From: Trichinella spiralis
Lineage: Eukaryota > Nematoda > Enoplea > Trichinellida > Trichinellidae
NCBI GenBank assembly: GCA_000181795.3
Contig: CM012953.1
Coordinates: 18,414,742 to 18,460,509 of the forward strand
DNA: 45,768 nucleotides
Direction: 5' to 3'
In this document: piece after piece, positions 33,850 through 45,109 of the stretch
Layout of the letters: each line of letters opens with the position of its first letter
Numbering within the stretch: position 1 is the first letter of the stretch
The notes under the pieces: generated by a model
Told to the model about the DNA's origin: nothing
Databases searched by the model: none
The model's input: the letters and a program-made list of their open reading frames with translations, nothing else
Program-made: the position numbers and the translations under genes

Positions 33850-35020
33850 AGGAAAATTCACAGGCAGCCGAAGACGATCCAAATGAGGGTCTCACCGGTG
33901 AAATGGTACACAATACACCGGTAGCCCAAAAATTCCTAGTTGAAATATGTGTCCCAGCCAACAAATTAATCGATGGACCCTATGCTATCTTGTATACTAG
34001 TATGATACAACAGTCACATTCAGTGTCTCTTTCACTGGGCTGAGTAGATCCATACACACTGGTTAAATCTTCATCGGTGACCGCAGCTTCTTCAAATGAG
34101 ATCCGAGGCAGGCGCAGATGTCACAGGTATCTCCACCACTATTCCATGTCGTTCCGTTGCTTAGGCCAGAACGACCACTGCCTGAGTATAGTAAGAATGT
34201 TTGCCACTGCCAGCTATGTGGCTATCAGGTGGTTGCGGGCAGCTTCTAAGATTTTTGGAATGTGACTGTGCTGAACAACCTGCAATAGTTTCATGTCTCT
34301 GGGATCTGGTACTTCCTAGATTCGGCACAGCACACCATGGGAAATCTTTACCCGGTCTTGCTGCGACCACAGGTTTCTGAACATGGCACAAATTTCGAGT
34401 GCCTTCTGAAGCCACCTTTTTTACGTTGCCCACAGTCTCATGTAGGAGCATCTGGATAATCTGGTGCTACCGCATAATGTCATCACCGATTCTTTGCACT
34501 ATGGAGGCTACCTGTACTGTTCTGCCCATCCACGTTCATCACTTTGTCTGTAAAGCGTTGCGCTTGCGTGAGCGTTGAAATTTCCTGTTGGCAATGTGCC
34601 TTGTAAACCGCTTCTGTTGCTATTGCGCCGATAAATCGAGTAACCAAGTTTGGTCGTAACAGCTTTACGCCTTAGCTTAGCCACGTCCTGGACTTATTTT
34701 TTATTCGACTGGTGGACACGTTGACACAGACCATGAATGCGTACAGTTAGTTCCAACAAGGTTTCCTCATTCCCATATGTATTCAGCAGCTTCTTCATTT
34801 TCTCGAACCAATTTTCTCTTCTTCGAGCAAGAATACAATATATTAAAATCTTTATTAGAACGTGCTACCAACAACCACCGTGTTTAAGCGCACCACAAGC
34901 GACAAGGAAGAGAACACCAACACAACCAGATGAGCAACATTTTACACGTCAACTATCAACCGTATTTTTCTGACAATCAGGTATTAGAAAAACCGTTGAA
35001 CTGATCAACTGCCACGTCAT
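33850..35020 (-). mobile_element. Ty3/gypsy-type pol fossil (integrase zinc-binding region)
   Basis: On the minus strand at about 34000-34290 the spacing and residues of the integrase zinc-binding domain that follows RNase H in Ty3/gypsy elements are visible (a VVQHSHIPKILEAARNHL block and a WSFWPKQRNDMEWW block). The sequence up to about 35020 has like composition but no domain that I can name. Broken in several places; no complete frame. Confidence 0.5.
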
Positions 35021-35399
35021 CCGAAGGCGACGGCACGTTTTCCGCTCTACCTGGTATGAGTGACGTTTGAAAGTACCCCTGAGCAGGCACTGAGCACATG
35101 GCTCTTTGTTACAATTATACACAGTACTAAATACATATGTTATTGTGGACAGCAAAAAAGAAGATTCTACCGCCAACACAAAGGAACTTGCTCATCACTA
35201 TTGAAGAGACTGTAGCGTATGGTGGCTGGGGGGACGTGTTTTTCGGTTTGGTTAGGAAGGTTGCTTTCAGTGTGTCTGCTTCTGTTTGTTCTATGTTGTG
35301 TGCTTTCTTTGTCTTGATATCTCCTACTCATCATTGTTGCTCCCCCTTTGGCCACTTTCCTCTTATCATCCGCCATAACGCGCAATAATAGTAGAGACG

Positions 35400-35645
35400 T
35401 TTATATATATCAAGGTCACAGTAGTTGGGAAATTCACACACAAAAACTAGGGTGCCGTAAGTTCTTCAGTACTATATATATTCCCTCTCTACTGTACTAG
35501 CTCTTCCTTGATTTTCCAATCCAAGTTACTGTCACACTAGTATTCATTTTGAAGAAACTGTGTCGACACTTGATCTAGTTTTGTTTGACAAGTATTGTGA
35601 CGGAGGTCAGTGTAACATGGTTAAGGTTAGATTGTCGAATGTATT
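35400..35645 (+). repeat. LTR-like repeat, copy 1
   Basis: The segment 35562-35645 matches 44003-44090 well (AAACTGTGTC.ACACTTG, then TTGTGACGG/TTGCGACGG and GATTGTCGAA). In the second copy this is the downstream part of an LTR-like repeat, so this is likely an LTR remnant; the upstream limit is uncertain. Confidence 0.55.
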
Positions 35646-35964
35646 TGTCGCGTATAATATAGCTTTATTCAGTTAAAACTGCGGTACAGAGAACGAATAG
35701 CAACAGACTGATTGACCAGGCGGGGTGCGCGCGTATACGGAAATAAGTTAGTTATTCAAATTGAATTACGATATTAAAATTAGGTTATGATAATCAGGTG
35801 AGTTGGGTATAAGTTACAGTAATATTTTTGTTTGCATTTTAACAACTACAGCTCGAAATAGTTATGGCAGTATTTGACATTCCCGCTTTTCAATATGAAA
35901 TTTACAGTTTATTCTGATCGTGAGGAAGTGAACCCGTAGCTTTGCTCGTTGCAGCTATTGCTTT

Positions 35965-36260
35965 TATTAAATAATTTTGTTAGCGGCAAAATCGTTGTCG
36001 TTTGAAAGCTAGTGGGCTGTAGTTTTTATTCGGCGGCAGGTCAAATGAACAATGATTATCTAGCCGCAATCCGAGGTACGTTCGTTTCTGAACGTGACAC
36101 AAAGCAAGACAAATAGGTGTAAACAAGCTTTGCTAAGCGAAGATGGAGTCTTAGAAACGTTACCAACGGTGTGGTGACAAGCCTCGATCAGCACGATCAA
36201 TAAATGAAAACAAACACGTCCACGCAATACAGAACACAATACCACGCTACGATACGCCAC
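35965..36260. repeat. LTR-like direct repeat, copy 1 (partner 36915-37200)
   Basis: Shared blocks with 36915-37200 include GTTAGCG.CAAAA, TTTTTATTC.GCGG and CCGCAATC.GA, ending in an AACAC-rich part. On the minus strand it carries AATAAA, as an LTR would. Divergence is high by eye, so the copies are old. Confidence 0.55.
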
Positions 36261-36914
36261 GCAACTAGTTTTAAATATCCCTATGACGTCATTCTACCGT
36301 AACCCGCGCTCAAGTGCAGGCCACCCGGTTCACTGTAGAATAAATTCCAACAAATTTATTTTAACTCTAAAAATGGTAATAATTTCAAGAAATTTAACTT
36401 TCTGGCTTCATTTTTTAAAGGTGGTTTACACTTACCAGCAACTTATTAGGAATGATCAGAGTCGATCTAAATTTTCACTACGTTTTCTGAATGGCCGTTG
36501 AACGCATTGTCTTATTAATTTTTTGTAGTTTCGTCTAATTGACTTTTTTGTCTAATTGTGCATTGATTCATAGCTTTCAACTGTGATTAGTTCGATTTCA
36601 TTAATCACTGGCAAACTTCCAAGTGATTATCTATTCTCATATTTACATAATATACATTCCATAGCGACGGTCTTTCATTGATCATCCACTCCTACCTGAA
36701 ATGTTGAAACATAGATGATACACTGGGATGGTCATCTTCAGTCAGGATTTTTGCGACTTTTTTGTATTGGTTGTCAGAAGTCGAATTCTCCATGGATACT
36801 AATGCATATCTTCTCATTGCATGCTCATTTTGTAGTAAAATTGGTTCTTTTGCCTAACTGTTTATTGATTCAAATTACTTTGTTTGGACTACATAGCATA
36901 TTTTTCATTTCATT
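36261..36914. other. Spacer between two LTR-like direct repeats
   Basis: AT-rich sequence without a recognisable coding block; too short for the inside of a whole element. Confidence 0.4.
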
Positions 36915-37200
36915 TTCCAATTTTTTGATTACGTAACTGTTAGCGACAAAACTGTTGTTGCCTGCGAATTAGTTAACGTTAATTTTTATTCAGCGGTATG
37001 ACAAATCAGAGATGATCGCCTGACCGCAATCTGACTCACGTTCACTCTCGAACGTCACACAAAGTAGGACAACATATAGGAACAAACACTATATTGAACG
37101 AAAGTGGAAGCTCAGTAACAGGTACTAGGGTGCAAGCTTAACCCATAATTCATTGAGGAACACCAAAACACAACAGAAAACATTAACACAACCATGATTC
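36915..37200. repeat. LTR-like direct repeat, copy 2 (partner 35965-36260)
   Basis: Same orientation as copy 1, about 950 bases further on. Limits judged by eye. Confidence 0.55.
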
Positions 37201-37800
37201 ACTCCCGCCTTCAATCTGAATCCACGGGACTCACTCCTCACAAGCATACGCCTAACCCAACATACGGTAGTAGGTTCAGATTATCAGACTGGAGCGAAAT
37301 AATTTTTTACAGTGTCCTGTCTGATGGACTCTGTCCATTATGAGCTCACAGCTGGCTACACAGGACCAGCGATCGACACTCCAGGGGCTTTCCTGACTGA
37401 CCAGCTTACCCAATCTCTTCGCGGCAGTTCTGAGTTTCCACTGATTGCGCAGGATCCCTTCTTCCACTACTTTCACTTGCGACAGCTGTAGACTGTGCGT
37501 GACCTGAGTGGTGATGTCAGTAATAAACGTTCTGCTTGTGAGTTTCTGTAACTTTGTTGTGTAGTGTGTTGTTTACACATTCGATCAATAAGGTATGTGT
37601 TTCTATCAGTTTGTCCTGCATTTTTCCGCGTTCAGAGCGAATGTGATGCTGATCACGCTTAAGTGATCATTGTAGATATGACATACCGCCAAATAAAATT
37701 TTACAGTCCACCTGATTGCAGTGACAACGGTTTTCCCGATAACATACTGATCCCCTAAGCCAGAGGCTGAGAAAGTCAGACCTCCAATCTGATAAAACTG
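37201..37800. other. Element-derived sequence, unclassified
   Basis: GC-richer than host intergenic sequence. A minus-strand open stretch at 37276-37476 has a Lys/Arg/Leu-rich composition like a gag piece, but I cannot place it. Confidence 0.3.
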
Positions 37801-38640
37801 ATCACGTTAAAGAGGCGACTGTAGTTCTTCGCTGAAGTGCTGGATCATCTGTGCGGGAAGAATGCTGCAGCTGGTAGGATCGAAGCTCAGCTCTTCATCA
37901 AAGAAGAGATCTACCGTCGAATCAGCATGTTCCTGGAAGAAGATTAAGTGACTTTTCACGATGAGAAAGTGAGAACCGCTACGACCAGGCTTCTGTAAGA
38001 TCACTATCTGTGCGTGAAACCTGATAAGCGCGAGAAAGGTGGATGCAGCAAATTCCAAGAATATGAAGTCCAAGTCGAAGTCGAGAAAACGTCTGACTGA
38101 CATCTTTCGTTCTTCCCAATTTCAGAGGTGATGTCACTGAATTTCTGAGATGTTAATGACTGATTCACAGACAGCATCCAGAAGCGTACGCATCTCTCAG
38201 ATGGAATCAAGATGACGTATCTGCGTTGCTTTCTGACAGGCGATGCATTAGGATCAATCATCTGCTGTCCTCCTCAAACGCCGACTACGAGCTGGAAGTG
38301 CAGAGACTGAAAGAACGTTTTAAACGGCCGTACACCGTGGTGAGGAAAGAGACACTCGTCCTGCGAAGGTCACCAGTATCGAATGGGCAAAGGAGAAATT
38401 CTCTGATCCCATCGACCGCAACGTCGATGCTCTGACGGCGGAAACGAACCCCGCAATGCTGAGCTTTCGACAGAACTAATGCTGTTCATTGATGGTAGCT
38501 CGCAGCTTCGGAAGCGGTTTAGAGGTGAACGGGTGGTGAGATGATCCATTCCGTCCAGCAGAGTACTGCCGGCATTCTATCAAAGAAGGCAGGCGGAGTA
38601 TCAAATACCGGTGTGCATATTTTTTACAACAGAATTAAAA
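37801..38640 (+). mobile_element. BEL/Pao-type gag fossil, second copy
   Basis: Homologous to 31090-31640 on the same strand. The best block is at 38200-38340, with MTYLRCFLTGDALGSIN and then QRLKERFKRPYTVV, the DUF1759-type gag of BEL/Pao elements. It is broken in several places. The two copies differ enough to be separate old insertions or an old duplication. Confidence 0.6.
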
Positions 38641-39006
38641 AGATTTCTTGCAATATTTGAATATGGCTTTAAATAAGTGGTCATATTGGTCTGTATTATA
38701 GAATCTATAACATTAATGATTCTTCAGTTTTACATATCATTGTTGCCATCAGAACTTTGTTTCTAATATGTAATTTGTAATTTCGTTTATACGCGTATGT
38801 GCTAATCAGCAGACGGCTTTGTACAGAAACATTTCTGCTTTTTGCTACAAGCGTTTGCGAATTAGGCAAATATATAGTGTTGAGTTTCATATTACAACAG
38901 CAACCAACAATTAATATATCAATGAAATAAATACAACATTAATGAATACCAGGCTCTTTAAAATGTCTTAAAATTGGGTTGATTTCTGATTTTTTCTTTC
39001 AGCACC
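38641..39006. other. AT-rich spacer inside the fossil cluster
   Basis: Composition returns to host-like AT-rich. No gene or repeat recognised. Confidence 0.4.
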
Positions 39007-39430
39007 TTAAAAAACTAAATGTAACGGACGCGGACTGAGGTTACAATTCAATTTTTCCAGACAATGAAGCGAAAAAAAGATGAAGCTACCGTAAGCGGAT
39101 TTACATTCGAAGATCAGCGGAGGATTGCAGTAGTGAGTGGATGAAGGGAGCGTGGTTCTCGTTGGTTCAGAAAGCTCGCTGTGACGGATCGTCGATGGTC
39201 CTTGTTCGTTGTTGCTAATAAACACTATACTCTCTGCATGTTTTTTGATTGTTATAATATCATCAAGAAAGCGTGAAGCGGGAAGAAAAGAAAGCAAAGC
39301 CGGCGGAAGGCAAGCAGAGATGACTGCAGAGGGAAATCCACCGGTCGACACGGGCTTTTCGTCGCTTAGCAACGAATGCGAAAATAGCGCGATTGCGGAG
39401 GTGAATGAGCGTGCCCGAGATAGCGACTCA
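39007..39430 (-). repeat. LTR-like repeat, inverted copy (partner 43070-43430)
   Basis: The reverse complement matches 43070-43430 over most of its length, e.g. TGCTAAGCG.CGAA, GTGTCGACCGGT, ATAGTG.TTATTAGCAA and CTTACGGTA.CTTCAT. The end CAGTCCGCGTCCG resembles the LTR end seen again at 44540-44570. It is an LTR of a BEL/Pao-type family. Confidence 0.65.
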
Positions 39431-40439
39431 CTATATGAATATCTTTGTTTTTCTTTCAGAGTAAGCCATTTCGAGATTAACTTTCATCTTTGAAGTTTTC
39501 AGGGCATAATTATTGAAAACATTTTGACGTAGCAGGCACATACGCATGGTTTTATTAGCAACAGAAGCTATAAACCTAAATTAAAAATATTGTTGGGAAT
39601 ACTGTCTGCACTTCTTTGCATCAGCGTTCACCATTATGCTAAGCAAAAATGCCAGAAATAAAGCGCAGCTTGCTTGCTGTGAATTGTTCCTTCAATTACG
39701 TGCGGCCGTTGTCACGCGGACGTCTACGCCAAGCAGCTGAGAACAATTTATTATATAGCTTTCTAGTAAAATCATCTTCATCAATTCATCTGATGCCATG
39801 AAAGATGCGAAAAATATCTGACAAAGGCCTATGCAACACATTTATTAAACTCATAGAACAAAGCCCTATTTTGTTTAAATTGCGGCCTGGGCATTTCATT
39901 CTAAATTGCGGATTGCGTTAAACGACCAGTAAAAAAATGCGGTGAAAATTTAGTCTGAATTCGAAAATTCCCTTAGCATCGCACACTTCGTCCCTGGAAA
40001 ATTAATTTCTTGTGGTGTCCGTTGATAGTTCAGAAAAGTATAAATAATTGTTGCAAAATAGTTCTCCAGGAAGTAAATTTCGAAGTTCATATTCGATCCC
40101 GCTGTTCATCGACCCCCATTCGACACCTAAGCCTCTGTCCACCACTTAGATAGTCCCACCGAACCCAAGGGGACGATATCAACTACACTGGCTACAACTG
40201 ATGTACAGTTAAGAGCGGTGAAAATTCACTGAACACTCTGATTATACTGAAATCAGATTACTGAGATAAATTTAATTTTGATATGTTTTATAAAGTTTTA
40301 TCATTCTTAGAAATTATGTTTTTTATAAATAAATTACTTGCTGTGAAATGTATAATATTTAATAATTACTATTCACCTTAGAAAGTTATCCTATTATTCT
40401 ACATGCCATCACATCACAATTAATTTATATCAAATCCAT
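39431..40439. other. Unclassified sequence, likely old element debris
   Basis: Mixed composition with GC-richer patches near 39690-39740 and 40100-40180. No domain, repeat partner or RNA gene recognised. Confidence 0.3.
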
Positions 40440-40560
40440 TACTCATAACCAGAAAAAACAACACAAAATATGGTAAGAAAAGCAGTGGTTTTTATTTTCC
40501 TTCATTCGACAGCAACAACAATAATGAACACTCAACAATAATAAGTGAATAATATTAACC
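40440..40560. repeat. Dispersed repeat, copy 2 (partner 33310-33430)
   Basis: See the partner; same orientation, with a CATTCGACAGCAACAACAAT block. Confidence 0.5.
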
Positions 40561-40839
40561 AACTGACAATAATGAAAAATAAAAAAAAAAGAACACAATG
40601 CAATATATTGCATAGCTACCACTTGAAGTGCTGCATTACTGTATAGATAAAGTTGCATTATATATAAAGCGTAGTTAATCAACGTTGGCCAACGGCTGAT
40701 TAGTTTCATCGGTTAGACTAACGCTAAAGTTTGAGCAATCTGTGCATGAAACTGTATGGAATGACAACAACGGATCAATTGCTTTATCAATAAATGTCAG
40801 CTCAGTAGAATCGCTGCATGTCTACTTGAGGGCTTAAAC

Positions 40840-43000
40840 GCCATGTTATCCATTGTCACGCACACACGAATTGAGCTGCTGAATCATAAAACATGCACTG
40901 CTTTTTCATGACGGTCTCCTGCCTGGTAGAGCTCTATGCCCTTGTCTGAATGTTTCTTCCTGGCCCAGCCGTTCAGATGTTCTCTCAGCAGTCCACAACT
41001 CTATCAAGGTTAGTTTTCCCATCTGCCGAATGTCAGCTGCAACCTGACTGTTCGTTTCAAATCAGACTCAGCACGCTGTAGGTCTCAGCGTATTTCAGTG
41101 TTGCATTCCAGGCTAACCGCCACTCAATCTCATCCAGCAGCACTTGTGTGATGTCGTGCCGTCAAGATTTATTCATTGATCGAACGCAGCATTCCATGTA
41201 GCTCTCTCTGAAATATGCTTGAATGTTCTTGTTTTTCTCAGAATGCTTGTGACAAAAGTTCCTTCTTTGCCGCAACAGCTTCCAACTCTTCCTTGATGGA
41301 GGTACAGAACTACCGTACGTCAATCTGCAACTGACAGTTGTTCACAAATCTCTGATGATATGCTGTGATTCAGACTTGCTTCCTTACAGCACTGTACGTC
41401 TCTGCGCATTTCAGCGTGGGATTCCTGCGTAACAACCGCTGAGTGCTTTCTGCCGCATTCCCTTTTTGTCATCTGCTGAACCTTTCAGATCCCTCGAGTC
41501 AGCTTTTATCACAGGAAGTGTCAGAGGTCTCAATTCTGTTTTCGCAGACGTACATGGAGATACATTTTTGATGTACAGACGTAATTCCATTAACAATCAT
41601 TCAACTCAGACTCAATCCTCCATTAACTGGAAGAATCAGCCCTGTTTCCAGATTGTTCTTCAGCAACAGCAATAATTGGCGCTCTGAAAACTATACCGTA
41701 CTTTCTTCAATTTCTGATGCCTTTGCGTGCCCCATGAAAGAGGAGGTATCACACATGGACGTGTGGTGCAAATTCTGGTGCCACTGTCAAAGATAGGGTG
41801 CTTGACTACTGCTTAAACTCATGGATGTGCTGCTGACAATGGGTGAAGCTTCATTTATTCACTGACAGATGGTATTATGACTACAGGTAGCTTGTTCTGG
41901 TGTTCTGGGTGATCAGGCACTGAAGGTACGCATACTTCATATCTCACGTCATCAGAAGCCTGTTCATGATGAAACTTCTTCAACGCTTCTCAGTTTTTTA
42001 CAGAGAAGTCTTCTTCTGAGGCAATCTGGAACGGCTCTACTTCCCAGAATTTTTTCATCGTTTCTTCTGCAGGATTTGCTGCTGATTCCTACAGATCCCC
42101 AGTTCAGCATATGCAATGAGTTGACCTGCCTGAATTCACTTCAACTCTTATTTTTATTATACAGCCACTGGTTCACCGGTATGCCCTTGCTGCACAAAAG
42201 GGCCCATGTGCTTGAAGTAATGAATCTGATGAAGACATTGAGTGTGGACTGTTGTGTCAGCAGAGGGTACGCCAGCGTTGTGCATATCATGTGCCATGAG
42301 TTCATAGGGTCCATTCAGATTGTTTGAGTTTCTGGCATATATTCTTGTGTTTGAAGAAGTTGTGGTGGGTCAACGACTTCGCTGATAGCTCAGAGCATTG
42401 TACATTTCCATGTGTCTCGTCACTAGCTGCGCCCTAATCTTTCACAGCTATTGGAATGCATGCCATGCTTCTAATCTTCTGCCAGGGTAAAGTACCCGGC
42501 AATACTTTAACGACGGTTTCATGAGTATAGCTGTTATCAGGTGAAATGAAGACTAAAGTTCTTTTATCAGCTTTGAAGTCATTCGACAAATCAACAGTTA
42601 CCTTTTCGTCCGCCTTAACCATTTCATCACAGTTGATCAATCATATAAAGGGTTTCAGGAGATGGTATGCGCTGAACGAGATTATAATTTCAGATGCTAA
42701 AGCTAACACTACTGAGGATTCTTGTCAGCTCTGTCAGAGCATCGATGATTCTTCTCTGGTACTTGTAATGAGCATGCAGACCTGAGTATTTAAGTAGTAC
42801 GCGCAGCAACTTTCTAAATTGATAACAGATGACCTCAACCGCTCTCTCCTCTTTGCCTGCAGGATACCACTGGCACTTTTCACCTTTACCTGTTCTGAAT
42901 ATTGGAAACCGATTGAAGTATTCCATCGTGATGCTCAGTCTCTCATTATCGACAACCAGCCTTGTCTGGATTGACGGTTTGTTCATCTTCAGCATTGTTT
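40840..43000 (-). mobile_element. Unclassified element fossil with internal repeat
   Basis: GC-richer region with coding-like stretches on the minus strand, notably at 42434-42640 and 42690-42995. I cannot assign them to a retroelement domain. Two blocks, about 41064-41115 and 41380-41430, are similar to each other at roughly 70% by eye and read alike on the minus strand, so the ancestral protein or element had an internal repeat. It is broken in several places. Position next to an LTR copy suggests an LTR-element origin, but this is inference. Confidence 0.35.
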
Positions 43001-43069
43001 AATTGACAAACATCATTAGGTCTCTAAGAGACCCTCTCTCGTGTGAGCTCGTTCGTCATCCCAACCGGG

Positions 43070-43430
43070 TTATTAGCGCATTAGTCGCTAAGCGGCGAAG
43101 AGCCGGTGTCGACCGGTTGGTTTCCCTGAGCGGCCATCTCTGCTATCTTCCGCCAGCTTTGCTTCTCTTTCCTCTATCTTCGCGCTTTCCTGATGACATT
43201 ATACCCATCGGAAGACAGACAGAAAGTATAGTGCTTATTAGCAATTACGAACAAGGACTGTCGACGACACGTCACAAGAAACTTTGCAAACCAACAACAA
43301 CAACACGCTCGCAAGAATCAACGCATTACCGTAATCCTCCTTTGATCTTCAAGGATATATCATCTTACGGTATCTTCATTCTTCTTCCACTGTGTTGTCT
43401 GGACAAATACAGTTGTTAGCTCATTCCTTG
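43070..43430 (+). repeat. LTR-like repeat, direct copy (partner 39007-39430 inverted)
   Basis: Plus-strand copy of a BEL/Pao-type LTR. It ends near TTGTTAGCTCA and is followed at 43440-43510 by a gag-start-like stretch, so it would be a 5' LTR. Confidence 0.65.
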
Positions 43431-43787
43431 TGTGCTACGAATTGAAGGTCAGTCTATCCGCCTCAGAGATCGAAATTGCGCGAATGGTCAAGCAACTTGA
43501 TCACCAGGGATAGAGTGTAAACGTCGGCAAACGATTCACGCTTGAGTGTGCACTCATGTGTATAATTGCGGGTAGGTGGTCAGCAGCACGTCTGAAGGCT
43601 AGAGAAGTAGAGTTCTCAATGTAACGAGCGAAACTGCAGGTCACTCGTTTGTAATATTAGTGGACTGTGTAGAGGCCACAGTACAGCATGTACCTAAGCG
43701 CCCTGACATACAATATACCCGATTTTTGAATTTGTTATCATTCCATCATCATTGATCCGAATACGATACCTACGCACGCTATTGCTC
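43431..43787 (+). mobile_element. BEL/Pao-type gag start fossil
   Basis: Right after the LTR the plus strand reads SLSASEIEIARMVKQL, the usual beginning of gag in this family as I recall it, and then decays. The same start occurs in inverted orientation at 44480-44540. Segment 43535-43612 is repeated at 44390-44466. Confidence 0.5.
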
Positions 43788-44068
43788 TCTGTTACGGACG
43801 TAACAGCTAGGTTTCGGTAGTGGGAACCTGCGAATCATTAAAGAGTACGGTGGGCCCTGTAGTGACGTCAGTTGTTGTTGTGTATTCAGTGTGTTGTGAT
43901 GGGTGACCTTGAAAAGGGTTACTTATAGTGTAGTTGTCAGTGTGTTGTGTGATATTGCGTGAATTCCCGTTGTATTGTCCTGGCTTGTTAGTTTGCTGTT
44001 TTAATAAACTGTGTCAACACTTGGTTTGGTTTTGATTGACCGTTATTGCGACGGTAATTAGTGTGACA
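43788..44068 (+). repeat. LTR-like repeat, copy 2 (TG...CA ends, AATAAA inside)
   Basis: Begins TGTTACGGACGTAACA (itself a short palindrome) and ends GTGTGACA, with AATAAA at about 44003. The downstream part matches 35562-35645. The leader-like block at 44240-44375 follows it, as expected for the 5' LTR of a plus-strand element. Confidence 0.55.
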
Positions 44069-44239
44069 CGGTTGTGGTCGGATTGTCGAACGTACTGACT
44101 TTCCCGCCTTTGAGAAAACCAATTATACAGTCCACTAAGCTCGAGGGCGAAATTATAATTTCGCTTTAACACTCTCTTTCTCTCCTTTCCGGTCTTAACT
44201 TTGTCTCTGATCGCCGTCATCCACGACAAAGACAATCAC

Positions 44240-44375
44240 CAAAAACTCACAACACTGGTAAAGCACACACACCACATACCTCACCTTTGTACACTGCTGT
44301 ATTCAACCCCGACACGCAGGTTCGTTAACGTCGACGACAGTATTTGCATTCTCGACGTTTACACATGTGATTATT
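44240..44375 (+). repeat. LTR-element leader-like repeat, copy 2
   Basis: Matches 30816-30945 in the same orientation. It lies about 170 bases beyond the LTR-like repeat. Confidence 0.55.
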
Positions 44376-44479
44376 CTTCTGTGTTTTGTTGATTCACGCT
44401 TGATAGTGCACTCATTTGCATAATTGCGAATAGGTAGTCTGGAGCACGTCTGTAGGCAAGAGAAGAACAGTGCTCTATA

Positions 44480-44640
44480 CTTGGGAAACAAGTTGCGTGA
44501 CTATTGGCGCAATTTCGATCGCGGAGCCAGAAAGACTGATTTTAGGCTTGTGGCGGACACGGACTGAGCTAACAACAGTATTTGTCCAGACAACAAAGTG
44601 GAAGAAAGTTGAAGTTCCATAAGTTGATATGATGTCCAGA
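44480..44640 (-). mobile_element. LTR end and gag start of a BEL/Pao-type element, inverted piece
   Basis: The reverse complement matches 43369-43480: the LTR end with TTGTTAGCTCAGTCCGTGTC and a gag-start-like SLSGSAIEIA. It is cut off at about 44640 where unrelated integrase sequence begins. A fragment only. Confidence 0.6.
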
Positions 44641-45090
44641 GTGATGCAAGCGCTCCGGCGGTTCATCGCCCGGCGAGGAAGACCGGAGATTATCCAATCG
44701 GATAATTTCCGCTCCTTCAAAGCCGCCGCGTCAGAGTTGAGGCACCTCTGGCGACACGTGGACGTGGACCGAGTCCAGCGTGAGCTGGTAGGCCACCGCA
44801 TCCACCGGAAATTCATCACGGAGAGAACCCCGTGGATGGGAGGCTACTGGGAACGCCTCGTCCGCTCGATCAAGGAATCGTTGCGGAAGATCCTCGGAAA
44901 GGCGCTTCTTAATGAAGAAGAACTCAGAACAACTCTCTGTGAAGTAGAAGCCTCCCTCAACGCCAGACCACTGACATTCGTGGGGGATGAAGACCACGAA
45001 CGCCACCCTTTATCACCGTTTCAGTTACTGACCGGTCGTGCATATGTGGACTTCCTGGCAGTTGAAGCCCATGACCCAGAATGGCAGCCA
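44629..45090 (+). mobile_element. BEL/Pao-type integrase fragment
   Basis: The plus strand carries a well preserved part of a BEL/Pao integrase core: FIARRGRPEIIQSDN with the catalytic Asp region, then TPWMGGYWERLVRSIKESL with the catalytic Glu, and SLNARPLTFV and HPLSPFQLLTGRA after it. The better preservation suggests that it is younger than its neighbours. It is a fragment; similarity stops near 45090. Confidence 0.8.
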
Positions 45091-45109
45091 GTAGGACGTG
45101 GCGCCCCGC

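Noticed and set aside
39007-39372. 121-codon minus-strand frame that resembles the plus frame at 43003-43419
   Set aside because: The likeness comes from the inverted LTR repeat and not from a protein gene; both frames lie inside LTR-like sequence.
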